Shown in pieces: positions 16,571 to 25,455 of a stretch of 64,000 bases of DNA; positions within the stretch are counted from its first letter, which is position 1; each line of letters starts with the position of its first letter. The notes under the pieces are model-generated. The model made no database searches. It was not told where the DNA came from and saw nothing but the letters and a program-made list of their open reading frames with translations. The position numbers and the translations under genes are program-made. Origin of the DNA: Amycolatopsis sp. MtRt-6 (GTDB lineage: Bacteria > Actinomycetota > Actinomycetes > Mycobacteriales > Pseudonocardiaceae); the NCBI RefSeq assembly GCF_017308975.1, contig NZ_JADWPD010000003.1, positions 248,001 to 312,000 on the forward strand. Reading direction: 5' to 3'.

Positions 16571-17215
16571 TCATGAGCCGAGGAAGCGCAGGACGGCGAG
16601 CACCCGGCGGCTGTAGCCGGCCGCCTGGGGCAGGTCGAGCTTGTCGAAGATCGCGTTCGCGTGCTTCTCGACCGAGCTCTGCGAGATGTACAGCAACTGC
16701 GAAATGCTCGTGTTCGTGTGGCCCTGCGCCATCTTCTCCAGCACGTTCCGCTCGCGCTGCGTCAGCCGGTTCAGCGCGGTTTCGTGGGACGTGCGGGCCA
16801 CCAGCCGCCGTACCACCTCCGGGTCGAAGGCCGCGCCGCCCTCGGCCACCCGCTGCAGCGCGTCGAGGAACTCGCCGACCTGGGCCACACGGTCCTTCAG
16901 CAGGTAGCCGACCCGGCTGCCGTCCCCGTCGATCAGCTGGGCGGCATACCGCTTCTCGACGTATTGCGAGAGGACGAGCACCCCGGTATCCGGCCACTTC
17001 TCCCGGATCTCGAGGGCGGCCCGCAGGCCTTCGTCGGTGTGGGTCGGCGGCATCCGCACGTCGGTGACGACGACGTCGGGCTTCTCCCGCGCGGTGGCCT
17101 CGACGAGCCTTTTCCCGTCGCCGACCGCGGCGACGACGTCATGGCCTTCCTCGGCCAGCAGCCGCACGAGGCCTTCGCGCAGCAGCGTCGAATCCTCGGC
17201 CAAGATCACCCGCAC
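16571..17215 (-). CDS. NarL/LuxR-family response regulator
   Basis: A 214-residue regulator. The receiver domain carries the acidic pair in AEDSTLLREGL, the phosphorylatable Asp in VVVTDVRMPP and the Lys in YLLKDRV. A C-terminal LuxR-type HTH follows (LTQRERNVLEKMAQGHTNTSI). The GTG start overlaps the 3' end of the histidine kinase gene by 10 bp, so translation is coupled. Its target genes are unknown; DedA is divergent from the pair's promoter. Confidence 0.94.
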   Translation of the reverse strand: MRVILAEDSTLLREGLVRLLAEEGHDVVAAVGDGKRLVEATAREKPDVVVTDVRMPPTHTDEGLRAALEIREKWPDTGVLVLSQYVEKRYAAQLIDGDGSRVGYLLKDRVAQVGEFLDALQRVAEGGAAFDPEVVRRLVARTSHETALNRLTQRERNVLEKMAQGHTNTSISQLLYISQSSVEKHANAIFDKLDLPQAAGYSRRVLAVLRFLGS

Positions 17216-18318
17216 GGCAGCGCCGCCCGCACGACCGTCGGACCACCGTCCGGACTGTCCACAGTGAACTCTCCGTCCGCCGCCGCCACGCGCCGCCTCA
17301 GGCCGCCGAGCCCACCGGCAACGCCGATCTCGGCGCCACCCGAGCCGTCATCGGTGATCTCCACGACGTACTTCCCGCCGACGAGGCGGACATCGATCGT
17401 GATGCGCGTGGCACCGGAGTGCTTGGCGGCGTTGGTGACGGATTCCGACGCCACGAAATAGATGACAGTCGCCAGCTCGAGAGACGGGCTGATGACAACC
17501 AAGTACCGCACCTCGACCGAGATCGTCGCCCGTTCGGCGAGGGATTCGAGAGCGGCGTCGAGACCGTCGTCGAGCGCGATCGGGTACACGAGCCAGGAAA
17601 CCTCGCGCAGTTCGCGCAGAGCCGTCTGTGCTTCCTCGTGCGCCTGCCGGACCAGGTCGGCGTCCCCCGTGCGCCGGGCCCGGCCGAGCAGCAGTCCCAG
17701 TGCGACCAGCCGTTGCTGCACGCCGTCGTGCAGGGCGCGCTCGATGCGACGACGTTCGTCGTTCACCGCCTCGACGACTTCCGCACGGGTGTTGCGAAGG
17801 TGGGACATCCGGCGCTCGGCCAGTATCCGGTAGCTCGGGGTGAGGAACCGATCGGCCAGCGTCCGGTCCAGCGCGGCGACGCCGGACATGCCCTGGCCAC
17901 AGAGGAACGTCGCGATCGTGGCGAGCACGGCGATCAGGAGCCAGCCGAGAACGGTTCCCTCACCTTCGCCGCCGGGAGCGCGCCCGGCGAACAGTTGCTT
18001 GGCGTAGACAGCCGCTGTCGCCACACCGGCACCGAGACACACCCAGACGCCCAGCCCGAGCAAGCCGGCGACCGAGCGCAGGGACAGGTACTGGAATGCC
18101 CGGACGCCGTCGTAGTCGTTGCCGTTGACCTGGCCCTGGAACTGCCACAGCCGGGCCCGTTCGAGCTCGGCGAGGCGGCGGGCACCGCGCAGCACGGCTC
18201 GGCGCGTCGCGGGAACGACGAGCAGGGGTGCGCTCAAGAGGACGTACCCGGCCTCGACGAGCCCGGTGAGCCCGCCGATCCCGACGCCCGCCGAGATGCG
18301 CGCAGCTGAAGTGATCAC
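17206..18318 (-). CDS. NarL-type sensor histidine kinase (HisKA_3)
   Basis: A 370-residue kinase with three or four membrane segments in the first half (a helix near residues 10-35, GLLGLGVWVCLGAGVATAA, LGWLLIAVLATIATFLC). The phosphoacceptor region is ERRRIERALHDGVQQRL, with His in ALHDG. The ATPase domain has N-box SESVTNAAKHS, DDGSGG and GGLGGLRRRVAAADG. The start is placed at GTG 18318, since sequence further upstream loses kinase character and is antisense to dedA. It is the cognate sensor of the response regulator it overlaps. No extracellular ligand domain is seen, so the stimulus is probably membrane- or wall-related. Confidence 0.9.
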   Translation of the reverse strand: MITSAARISAGVGIGGLTGLVEAGYVLLSAPLLVVPATRRAVLRGARRLAELERARLWQFQGQVNGNDYDGVRAFQYLSLRSVAGLLGLGVWVCLGAGVATAAVYAKQLFAGRAPGGEGEGTVLGWLLIAVLATIATFLCGQGMSGVAALDRTLADRFLTPSYRILAERRMSHLRNTRAEVVEAVNDERRRIERALHDGVQQRLVALGLLLGRARRTGDADLVRQAHEEAQTALRELREVSWLVYPIALDDGLDAALESLAERATISVEVRYLVVISPSLELATVIYFVASESVTNAAKHSGATRITIDVRLVGGKYVVEITDDGSGGAEIGVAGGLGGLRRRVAAADGEFTVDSPDGGPTVVRAALPCG

Positions 18319-18413
18319 GCGATCCAGGCTAGCCAGGCGGGAGCGGGTGGGTATTGCGGTTTTCCGTAATCTTCCGGGTGGTGTTCCGCAATGTGCCGGC
18401 CGGCCCTGATTCC

Positions 18414-18419
18414 TAGATT
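18414..18419 (+). promoter_or_regulatory. -10 box of the DedA gene (leaderless)
   Basis: TAGATT lies 7 bp before the ATG at 18427, with no intervening ribosome-binding site. Confidence 0.45.
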
Positions 18420-18426
18420 CGACGGC

Positions 18427-19095
18427 ATGGACCTCCTGCTCACCACCACCGCCCCCGCCGAGCCGATGACCGGTCTGGCCGGCTGGGCCGTCGGGCTCAT
18501 CGACACGCTCGGCGGTCCCGGCGCCGCGATCATCGTCGGCCTCGACAACCTGTTCCCGCCGATCCCGAGCGAGCTCGTGCTGCCGCTCGCCGGGTTTTCC
18601 GCCAGCCGGGGCGCGTTCACGCTCCTCGGCGCACTGTTCTGGACGACATTGGGTTCCCTGGCCGGCGCGGTGATCGTCTACTGGCTGGGTGCCTTGCTCG
18701 GCCGTGACCGCACCCGCGCGCTGGTGAGCCGCATCCCGCTGATGAAGATGTCGGACTTCGACCGCACGGAGGCCTGGTTCACCCGCCACGGCGGCAAGGC
18801 GGTGTTCCTCGGCCGGATGGTGCCGATCTTCCGCAGCCTGATCTCCCTCCCGGCGGGCGTGGAACGCATGGCCTTCGGCCGGTTCCTGGCCCTGACAACG
18901 GCCGGCAGCCTGCTGTGGAACACGGCCTTCGTCGTCGCGGGCTATCTGCTGGGCGAGAGCTGGTCAGTGGTCAACCGCTACGCATCGGTGTTCCAGTACG
19001 CGGTACTGGCCGCGGTGGCGGCGGCAATCGCCCTGTTCGTGACGGTCCGGCTGCGCACCCGCACAGCCAAGCACCAGCCCGCGAGCGAGCGATGA
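18427..19095 (+). CDS. DedA-family membrane protein
   Basis: A 222-residue membrane protein with the DedA/SNARE-associated signature: FPPIPSELVLPLAGF near residue 45, GRMVPIFRSLISLPAG near 135 (the family's conserved Arg), and GSLLWNTAFVVAGYLLG. Four or more membrane helices. DedA proteins have been linked to lipid-carrier (undecaprenyl phosphate or phosphatidylethanolamine) flipping. It is divergent from the two-component pair. Confidence 0.92.
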   Translation: MDLLLTTTAPAEPMTGLAGWAVGLIDTLGGPGAAIIVGLDNLFPPIPSELVLPLAGFSASRGAFTLLGALFWTTLGSLAGAVIVYWLGALLGRDRTRALVSRIPLMKMSDFDRTEAWFTRHGGKAVFLGRMVPIFRSLISLPAGVERMAFGRFLALTTAGSLLWNTAFVVAGYLLGESWSVVNRYASVFQYAVLAAVAAAIALFVTVRLRTRTAKHQPASER

Positions 19096-19344
19096 ACTCA
19101 CGTCGGACCCCCGCCACGGCAAGGGATACGGACTCCGGCACCGGCACCGGCGACCACAGTCACCCGCGCCGCACTCCCAGCACCAGCAACCAAACCGCGC
19201 ACTCCGGCCGAGCCACGGCACAAGCGACGAACGCCACCTCTTCCCGAAATCCCACCACAGAAGCAAACTCACACCCGGTCAGGCCGCACGGCCCCCACGC
19301 AACTCCCGGCCACTCCACAGGCCCGGCCACACCCAACGGCAAAA

Positions 19345-19381
19345 GGGTGAGGGCCACGCTTCCTTGGCGTGACCCTCACCC
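19345..19381 (-). terminator. Terminator downstream of the CHAP-domain gene
   Basis: A 15-bp stem (GGGTGAGGGCCACGC against GCGTGACCCTCACCC, one G-T pair) with a 7-nt loop, 13 bp after the stop codon of the minus-strand gene. Confidence 0.6.
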
Positions 19382-19394
19382 CTGCACCCGGCGA

Positions 19395-20774
19395 TCAGTA
19401 GCTCGTGAGCCGGAAGTCCCCGACGCCGCTGGTCTGCTCGACCCAGCTGCCGTACGGGCCACCGTCCTTGACCGTCAGGGTCCCGTCCGTGCGCAGGGCG
19501 CCCACCCGGCCCGTCGGGGCGTCGACCTCGATCTTCGCCGCGTTCGAAAGCTGGTTGATCCAGCCCGCGTACAGGTTGCCCTGCTTGACCGACGCCAGGC
19601 CGTTGGTGAACACGACACCCAGGTAGTCGCCGGAGAGGTCGACCTGCTGCACGCCCGACGTCTGCTCGACCCAGCTCCCGTACAGGCCGCCCTCCTTGAC
19701 CGTCAGCGAGCCGTCCGTGCGCACCACCGCGATGCGGCCGGTGCTCGCGTCCAGTTCGACGTCGGCCGCGCCGGGCAGCTCGTTCACCCAGCCCGCGTAC
19801 AGGTTGCCCTGCTTGGCGTACACCATCCCGCTGTTGTCGACGACGGCGATGTAGTCGCCCGAGAGCTCGACTTCCTTGGCATTGTTGGTCTCCTCGACCC
19901 AGCCGCCCTGCAGGCCGCCTTCCTTGACCGCGACCGTGCCGTCGGTCCGCAGCACGGCGATGCGTCCGGTCGACGACTCCAGCGCGAAGTCCTTGACGTT
20001 GTTCGCCTGCAGGAACCACTCCTGGTACAGGTTGCCCTGCTTGACGTACAGGTCACCCGAGCCGGTGAGCACGCCGACCATGTCACCGTGCACTTCGGAC
20101 TTCGCGATGCCGCCGCCGTGCACCGCCGTCCAGCCCGCGTACAGGTTGCCTTCCTTCACCTGCACCGAGCCGTTCTGGAACAGCACGCCCAGGCGCGGGG
20201 TCACCGGCTTCGCGGGCTCGGTCAGGCCGACCGGGCTCACGAACGCGGAGATTTGCTGCCCGGCGAGGTACTGGCCGACGCGGCCGGGCCCGGAGCCGTA
20301 CTGGACGCTGGTGGTCGCGGGGCCGCCGCTGCCCCAGTTGCCGTTGATCGTGCGGATCGTGCCGTCGGCGTTGACCGTGTCCACCATCGCGACGTGGTCG
20401 GCGTACCCGTTGCCCTGGTAGTTGAAGACGACCGCGTCACCCACCTGCGGGACGTACCCGGGATCGGTGTGCAGCGTGCCCTTCTGCTGGCCGTACAGGT
20501 AGAAACTGCCCGCGGCGGCCGTCAGCCGGTCGGTGTTGAGGTTCCGGTTGCCCCACACCCATCTGACGAAGTCGGCGCACCACGCCCACTGCATCCGGCA
20601 GCTGTCCATGAACCCGACGCCGCCGAGGCTGTTCGTGCTGCAGGTCTGCTTGTACAGGTTCGCGGCGGCGAGGTCGCGGACGTCGGTCCGCGAGTCGGCG
20701 TGGGCGGGGACGGCGCCCAGCAGGGCGAGGACGGCGGTGGCGAGGACGGTCGCGGTGACCCGCTTGAGCGACAT
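19395..20774 (-). CDS. Secreted CHAP-domain wall hydrolase with seven C-terminal 37-39-residue repeats
   Basis: A 459-residue protein. A signal peptide (to about AHA-DS, residue 27) is followed by a CHAP amidase/endopeptidase domain at about 40-185. The nucleophile is Cys66 in WAWCADFV and the base is His127 in YADHVAMVD, so peptidoglycan peptide cleavage is the predicted activity. Residues 193-459 are exactly seven repeats of 39, 39, 37, 39, 37, 39 and 37 residues, with pattern RIxVLRTDGxxxVKEGxLYxxWVxxTxxVxxxELSGD. The long ones insert two residues at the junction (ASTG or similar). The same repeat, also seven-fold, forms the N-terminal half of the next gene. A beta-propeller-like wall- or sugar-binding unit is inferred. 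ATG start with AAGGAGA upstream; 27 bp after the GH19-like gene. Confidence 0.87.
   Translation of the reverse strand: MSLKRVTATVLATAVLALLGAVPAHADSRTDVRDLAAANLYKQTCSTNSLGGVGFMDSCRMQWAWCADFVRWVWGNRNLNTDRLTAAAGSFYLYGQQKGTLHTDPGYVPQVGDAVVFNYQGNGYADHVAMVDTVNADGTIRTINGNWGSGGPATTSVQYGSGPGRVGQYLAGQQISAFVSPVGLTEPAKPVTPRLGVLFQNGSVQVKEGNLYAGWTAVHGGGIAKSEVHGDMVGVLTGSGDLYVKQGNLYQEWFLQANNVKDFALESSTGRIAVLRTDGTVAVKEGGLQGGWVEETNNAKEVELSGDYIAVVDNSGMVYAKQGNLYAGWVNELPGAADVELDASTGRIAVVRTDGSLTVKEGGLYGSWVEQTSGVQQVDLSGDYLGVVFTNGLASVKQGNLYAGWINQLSNAAKIEVDAPTGRVGALRTDGTLTVKDGGPYGSWVEQTSGVGDFRLTSY
19398..20198 (-). repeat. Seven protein repeats, C-terminal half of the CHAP protein
   Basis: Encodes 267 residues in seven units that alternate 37 and 39 residues after the first. 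Conserved positions are an aliphatic pair near the start, DG or NG at 8-9, VK(E/Q/D)G at about 13-16, LY at 18-19 and W at 22. Units 3, 5 and 7 are more like each other (RTDG, WVEQT) than like 4 and 6 (KQGNLYAGW), which points to duplication in pairs. Confidence 0.8.
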
Positions 20775-20801
20775 GACGTTCTCCTTGTGTGGCAACGAAG
20801 A

Positions 20802-22244
20802 TCAGCGGGTGCAGTTGATGGCGCCGTCGGCGACGGGCAGCGAGCCGCCGTTGAAGTAGGCGAGCGCCTTCTTGTAGTCGGCGCAGCGGTTGAGCGACTC
20901 GGTCGGGTCGAGGGCGTAGGAGTAGCCGATCGCGCGGCCGACCGCGCCCATGTCGTAGTTGTCCGCCGCGGCGTTGATGTTGCGGGAGGTCCAGTACCAG
21001 CGGGCGATCTTGGCGCTCCAGTCGAGCGTGGCGGCGGCGTCCGGGTTGCCCAGGAAGTCGTACCCGAGTGCGTTCCCGGCGGACCGGTAGTTGAAGTCGC
21101 CGGTCAGCTGGATGAACCCGCGGCCGCGGTACAGCTCGGAGTTGCCCGCTTCGCCGGCGTTGTAGCGGAACCCGCTCTCGTGCTTGAGCGTGGCGAGCAG
21201 CGCGGCCTTGCGGCTCGGCGTGGTGATGCCCCCGGCCGCCATCTCGGCGTTGAGGCTCGGCAGCCCGGCCGCGACGGTGTCGGTGGCGTAGGTGGCGCCA
21301 TACACGGCGGTGATGTCGGCCATCGAGACCTGGCTCCCGCCCGCGGTGGCGCCGGCGGCGGCGAGCCCCAGCTGCTGGACGCCGTTGGCCTGCTCGACCC
21401 ACGTCCCGTAGAGGCCGCCGTCCTTGACGGTGACGCTGCCGTCGGTGCGCAGCACGCCGATGCGGTCACCGGCGATCTGCAGGTTGGCGGCGCCGGCGAG
21501 CTGGTTCACCCACGACGCGTAGAGGTTGCCCTCCTTGACCGTCGCGAGCCCGTTGTCGAGCACGACACCGATGCGGCTGCCCGAAAGCTCCAGCTGCTTG
21601 ACGCCGGAAGTTTCCTCGACCCAGTTGGACCAGAGGTTCGACTCCTTGACCGCGACGGTCCCGTCGGTGCGCAGGACACCGATCCGGTCGGCGGAAAGCT
21701 CGAGGTCGGCGACCCCGCCCGTCTGGTCCACCCACGGCGAGTAGAGGTTGCCCTCCTTGACCGTCGCCAGGCCGTTTTCGAACACCACGCCGACGCGGTC
21801 CGGGGTCAGCTCCAGGTCCTTGACGCCGCTGGTCTGCTCGACCCAGTTCGCGCTCAGGGTGCCGTCCTTGACCGCGGCGGTGCCGTCGGTGCGCACCACG
21901 CCGATGCGGTTGCCTGCGAGCCGGAAGTCGCGGACGTTGCCCGCCTCTTCCACCCAGTCCGTCCACAGGTTGCCCTCTTTGACGAAGAGCTTCGAGTCCG
22001 TGGTCAGCACGCCGATCCGGTCACCGGCGATCTCGAACTTCGTCACCCCGCTCATCTCTTCGACCCAGGAGGCGTAGAGGTTGCCTTCCTTGACGAGCAG
22101 CTTGCCGCCGGCCAGCACGCCGACGCGGGCGGCACCCGGCGGGAGTTCCCCGGCCGACGCGGTCGTCTGCAGGTCACCGAAGGCGATACCCGCGACGAGC
22201 ACCGCGGTGGCGGCGCGGCCCAGCGTCCTCTTGAGCGTGGACAT
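20802..22244 (-). CDS. Secreted GH19-like chitinase/lysozyme-type hydrolase with seven N-terminal 37-residue repeats
   Basis: A 480-residue protein. Signal peptide of about 32 residues. Residues 39-297 are seven repeats of exactly 37 residues (RIGVLRTDGTVAVKE.NLW, WVEETSGVKQLELSG). The C-terminal 180 residues resemble GH19 chitinases and related lysozyme-fold enzymes: LKHESGF with Glu356 as the likely acid, YRGRGFIQLTGDFNYR, and a WYWTSRN segment. It may cut chitin or peptidoglycan. The order of domains is the reverse of the neighbouring CHAP protein, which carries the repeats at its C-terminus. Start at ATG 22244, because the encoded N-terminus is a clean signal peptide. Likely first gene of a two-gene operon. 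Confidence 0.85.
   Translation of the reverse strand: MSTLKRTLGRAATAVLVAGIAFGDLQTTASAGELPPGAARVGVLAGGKLLVKEGNLYASWVEEMSGVTKFEIAGDRIGVLTTDSKLFVKEGNLWTDWVEEAGNVRDFRLAGNRIGVVRTDGTAAVKDGTLSANWVEQTSGVKDLELTPDRVGVVFENGLATVKEGNLYSPWVDQTGGVADLELSADRIGVLRTDGTVAVKESNLWSNWVEETSGVKQLELSGSRIGVVLDNGLATVKEGNLYASWVNQLAGAANLQIAGDRIGVLRTDGSVTVKDGGLYGTWVEQANGVQQLGLAAAGATAGGSQVSMADITAVYGATYATDTVAAGLPSLNAEMAAGGITTPSRKAALLATLKHESGFRYNAGEAGNSELYRGRGFIQLTGDFNYRSAGNALGYDFLGNPDAAATLDWSAKIARWYWTSRNINAAADNYDMGAVGRAIGYSYALDPTESLNRCADYKKALAYFNGGSLPVADGAINCTR
21354..22130 (-). repeat. Seven protein repeats, N-terminal half of the GH19-like protein
   Basis: Seven uninterrupted 111-bp units (37 residues each). Consensus: R(I/V)GV(L/V)-TDG-(L/V)-VK(E/D)GNLY--WV(E/D)(E/Q)-(S/G)GV--LEL-(G/A)D. 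The DNA is regular enough for unequal crossing-over with itself or with the neighbouring gene's array 1.2 kb away. Confidence 0.82.
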
Positions 22245-22404
22245 GGTTGTTCCCTTCTTCACCGTGGGGAGATCCGCTGGTCCCGAGGGGGCGCTGTGCA
22301 TCCGGTCCCCTGTGTCCTCCTCGGGACGGGAAGAAGCTTCTCCCGCCGGGATCAAAGAAACCTGAAAGCCGGTTTTGGGTCGCTGACCAGCGAAAACGTC
22401 CTGA

Positions 22405-25400
22405 TCAACGCGGAACCGGAGGAGAGCTTTCAGCAGGCTTCGAGAGCCGGAGCACCGGCCGGGGCTCCCGCGCTTCCCGGCTGCCGTGCAGCCGGAAGAT
22501 GCCCGCCGCTTCGGTCCACGCCGCTTCGGCGCCGGCGGTCTCGCCGAGGGCGTCGAGCGTCGTGGCGAGATCCCGCAGGGCGCGCGCTCGCCACACCGGG
22601 AGCATCAGCGCGTCCCACCACTGGACCGACCGCTCGAGGTGGGCCCGCGCGTCGAGCAATCGCCCCGCGGCGAGCTCCAGTTCCCCGAGGGTGCGCAGCA
22701 TCAGTCCCTGCCCGAACCCGTCCTGCATCTCGTGGCAGGTGGCGAGGCACGTGCGCATCGCCTCGCGCACCTCGTCGCCGCGGCCCTGGCGGATGCGGAC
22801 CTTGGCGAGCGCCTGCACGGCGTAGGCGGACATCAGCGGGTCGTCGGCCGCCCGCAGCAGGTCCACCGCCTCCTGGCTGCACCGGGCCGCCTCGGCGAGC
22901 CGTCCGGCGGCGCGGTGCACGAGGCTCACCGAACGCAGGGCGAGCGCGCGGCCGCTCCCGTCACCCATCGCCGTGTACCCCGCCACGGCCAGTTCGGCGG
23001 CGACCAGGGCCTCGTCGAGCTCGCCCTGTTCGGTGCGGACGCGGCCGAGTCCGTGCAGTGCCTGGATTTCCGCCTGCTTCTCGCCCAGTTCCCGCAGCTC
23101 GGGCAGGGCGAGGTCGAGCGAGTCCCGCGACTGGGCGAGCTGGCCGTACTCGCACTGCACGACGCTGAGGTCGAGCCGGCTCATGGCCTGCCCGCGCCGG
23201 TCACCGTCCAGCTCGTAGGCGGCGAGGGCTTGTTCGTGGTAGGCGATCGACTCGTCGAAGCGATCCTGCTCGTAACGCAGCCAGCCCAGCCCCGAGAGCA
23301 GCCGTGCCTCGCCGGTGCGGTCGCCGGTCCGGCGCGCGGCCGCGAGCGCGGCGTTGTGCGTGCGCCACCACTGGCCGAACAGGTTGCGCACGGCGAACAC
23401 CGACGAGCACAGCGTCGCGGCCAGCCGGGTGGCGACGTCGGTGAGGTCGAGCCCGCTGACGCGCTCGACCACCCCGACCAGCCCGGTCTGCTCCGCGTCG
23501 AACCACGCCTCCGGGTCGGCCAGGATCTCGTCGAGCTGCGCGGGCGTCAGGTAGCGAGCCGGCGGGCTGCCCTCGGCGGGCGCCTGCGCCGCCCGGCGGC
23601 CGGCGAGCTCGACCAGCCCGAGCCAGCACTCGGCGGCCCGCTCGGCCGATGCCCTGATCTCGGCCGCGGTCTCCTCCGCCTCCCCGCGTTCCCGGGCGAA
23701 GGCACGCGTCAGATCGTGGATCTGGTACCGCAGCGCGCCACCCTGGTCGTCCACAGTGGACACGTCGAGCAGCTGGGCGTCGACGAGCCGCTCGACCACT
23801 TCCTCCGCTTCGTCGCCGTCGCAGCCGAGCAGGGGCGCCACCGCCCACGCCCCGAACGAGGAGACGTCGAGGAGGCCGAGCCGGCGCAACGCGATCCGTT
23901 CGCGGTCGGCCAGGCCGTCGTAGCTGAGCGCGAAGCTGCCGCGGACCTCGAGGTCCCCGAGGGTGAGCTCCTGCAGGATCCGGTGCTGCACGCGGAGGCG
24001 CTCGGTGAGCCTGCCGACCTGCCACTGCGGCCGGGCCGCGAGCCGCGCGCCGGCGATCCGCACGGCGAGCGGCAGGTTCCCGCACAGGCGCACCAGCTCG
24101 CGAGCGGCTTCGGGGTGCTCCGCGACCCGGTCGTCGCCGATGACCCGGCCCAGGAGGGCCAGCGCCTCGGCCTCGTCCAGCACCGGCAGGTGCAGGTGCG
24201 CCGCGCCGCCGAGCGCGCCGAGGCGTTCCCGGCTGGTCACCAGCGCCGCGCAGGTGTGGCCGCCGGGCAGCAGCGGGCGGACCTGGCGTTCGTCGGACGC
24301 GTCGTCGAGCACCACGAGGATGCGCCGGTCGGCGAGCAGCGTGCGGTAGAGCTGGGCCCGCTCCTCGAGGCGCGCGGGGAGGTCGGCCTCCGGCACGCCG
24401 AGGGCACGCAGGAAACCCGCCAGCACTTCGGCCGGATCGGCACGGACGGCCTGCACCCCGCGCAGCGAGGCGTAGAGCTGGCCGTCCGGGAACTGTGCCC
24501 GGACGCGGTGCGCGACGTGCGCGGCGACCGTGCTCTTGCCCGCACCGGGCTTGCCGTAGACCGCGCACAGCCGTGACCCGGTGGCCGCTCCGGCGGACAG
24601 CCACCTCGTCAGCTCCCCCACTTCGTGCGCGCGGCCGGTGAAGTCGGCGATGTCGAACGGGAGCTGGCTCGGCACGGGGACGCGCAGGTCGGCCCCGGGC
24701 TTGACCGCCGGCGTCCCGGGCTCGTCGCGCAGGACGCGTTCGTGGGCCGCGAGCAGCACCGGGCCGGGCTCCAGCCCGAGTTCGGCAAGCAGCGTCTTCC
24801 GGCCGTCCTGGTAGCAGGCGAGCGCGTCGGCCCGGCGACCGCTCTGGAGCAGGGCGAGCATCAGCTGGGCGCGCAGCCGTTCGCGCAGCGGGTGCCCGGC
24901 GACGGCCGAGGTCAGCTCCGGGACCAGCGACTCGCCGGCACCGGTATCCAGTTCGACGTCGACACGGTCTTCCAGCGCGGCAACGCGCAGTTCGTCCAGC
25001 CGCGCGCGTTCGTGTTCCGCCCACGTGCCCTGCGTGCCGCCGAGCGCGGTCCCCCGCCACACCGCGAGCGCCTGCCGGAGGTGGCTGACGGCCCGCTCGG
25101 CTTCCCCGGCCGCCTTCGCACGACGGCCGGCCGACACTTCCCGCACGAAGACGTGGAGGTCGACCTGGTCGAGGTCGACGGCCAATCGGTAGCCGCCACC
25201 GCTGCGCGCGATCACGTCGGGATCACCGCCGTCACCCAGCGCCCGCCGCAGGGTGGAGACGTAGGTGTAGACGGCGGCGCGCGCCTGCTCCGGCGGGTCT
25301 TCGCCCCAGATCGCGTCGATCAGCTGCTCCAGGGGGACCACGTGCCCCGCGTTCACGGCGAGCAGCGCGAGGAGGGTGCGCGGTTTCGGGCCCCCGAGAC

Positions 25401-25455
25401 CGGCCGCGTTCCCCGCGACCACCACCTCGACCGGGCCGAGCACGTGGAACTCCAT
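22405..25455 (-). CDS. AfsR/SARP-family regulator with BTAD, NB-ARC-type ATPase and TPR domains
   Basis: A 1016-residue regulator. Order: OmpR-type winged-helix DNA-binding domain (residues 1-95, MEFHVLGPVEV and ALLAVNAGHVVPLEQLIDAIWG), bacterial transcriptional activation domain (about 96-245), an STAND NTPase (P-loop YGKPGAGKST near 302, Walker B ILVVLDDAS), and a long TPR tail (about 690-980). SARP proteins activate pathway genes. The large form also carries an ATP-driven switch. It sits just upstream of, and in the same direction as, the two repeat-bearing hydrolases, which are possible targets. Start at ATG 25455, which gives the family N-terminus MEFHVLGP. Divergent from the DUF4253 gene. 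Confidence 0.9.
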   Translation of the reverse strand: MEFHVLGPVEVVVAGNAAGLGGPKPRTLLALLAVNAGHVVPLEQLIDAIWGEDPPEQARAAVYTYVSTLRRALGDGGDPDVIARSGGGYRLAVDLDQVDLHVFVREVSAGRRAKAAGEAERAVSHLRQALAVWRGTALGGTQGTWAEHERARLDELRVAALEDRVDVELDTGAGESLVPELTSAVAGHPLRERLRAQLMLALLQSGRRADALACYQDGRKTLLAELGLEPGPVLLAAHERVLRDEPGTPAVKPGADLRVPVPSQLPFDIADFTGRAHEVGELTRWLSAGAATGSRLCAVYGKPGAGKSTVAAHVAHRVRAQFPDGQLYASLRGVQAVRADPAEVLAGFLRALGVPEADLPARLEERAQLYRTLLADRRILVVLDDASDERQVRPLLPGGHTCAALVTSRERLGALGGAAHLHLPVLDEAEALALLGRVIGDDRVAEHPEAARELVRLCGNLPLAVRIAGARLAARPQWQVGRLTERLRVQHRILQELTLGDLEVRGSFALSYDGLADRERIALRRLGLLDVSSFGAWAVAPLLGCDGDEAEEVVERLVDAQLLDVSTVDDQGGALRYQIHDLTRAFARERGEAEETAAEIRASAERAAECWLGLVELAGRRAAQAPAEGSPPARYLTPAQLDEILADPEAWFDAEQTGLVGVVERVSGLDLTDVATRLAATLCSSVFAVRNLFGQWWRTHNAALAAARRTGDRTGEARLLSGLGWLRYEQDRFDESIAYHEQALAAYELDGDRRGQAMSRLDLSVVQCEYGQLAQSRDSLDLALPELRELGEKQAEIQALHGLGRVRTEQGELDEALVAAELAVAGYTAMGDGSGRALALRSVSLVHRAAGRLAEAARCSQEAVDLLRAADDPLMSAYAVQALAKVRIRQGRGDEVREAMRTCLATCHEMQDGFGQGLMLRTLGELELAAGRLLDARAHLERSVQWWDALMLPVWRARALRDLATTLDALGETAGAEAAWTEAAGIFRLHGSREAREPRPVLRLSKPAESSPPVPR

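Noticed and set aside
14724-16997. Long minus-strand open frame opposite the XPB helicase
   Set aside because: The helicase frame has all SF2 motifs; the opposite frame has none.
18915-23168. Very long open frame (over 1400 codons) on the plus strand across the hydrolase genes
   Set aside because: It is antisense to the two repeat-bearing hydrolases and part of the AfsR gene, rich in Arg, Val, Asp and His, with no family signature. Typical spurious frame of high-GC DNA.
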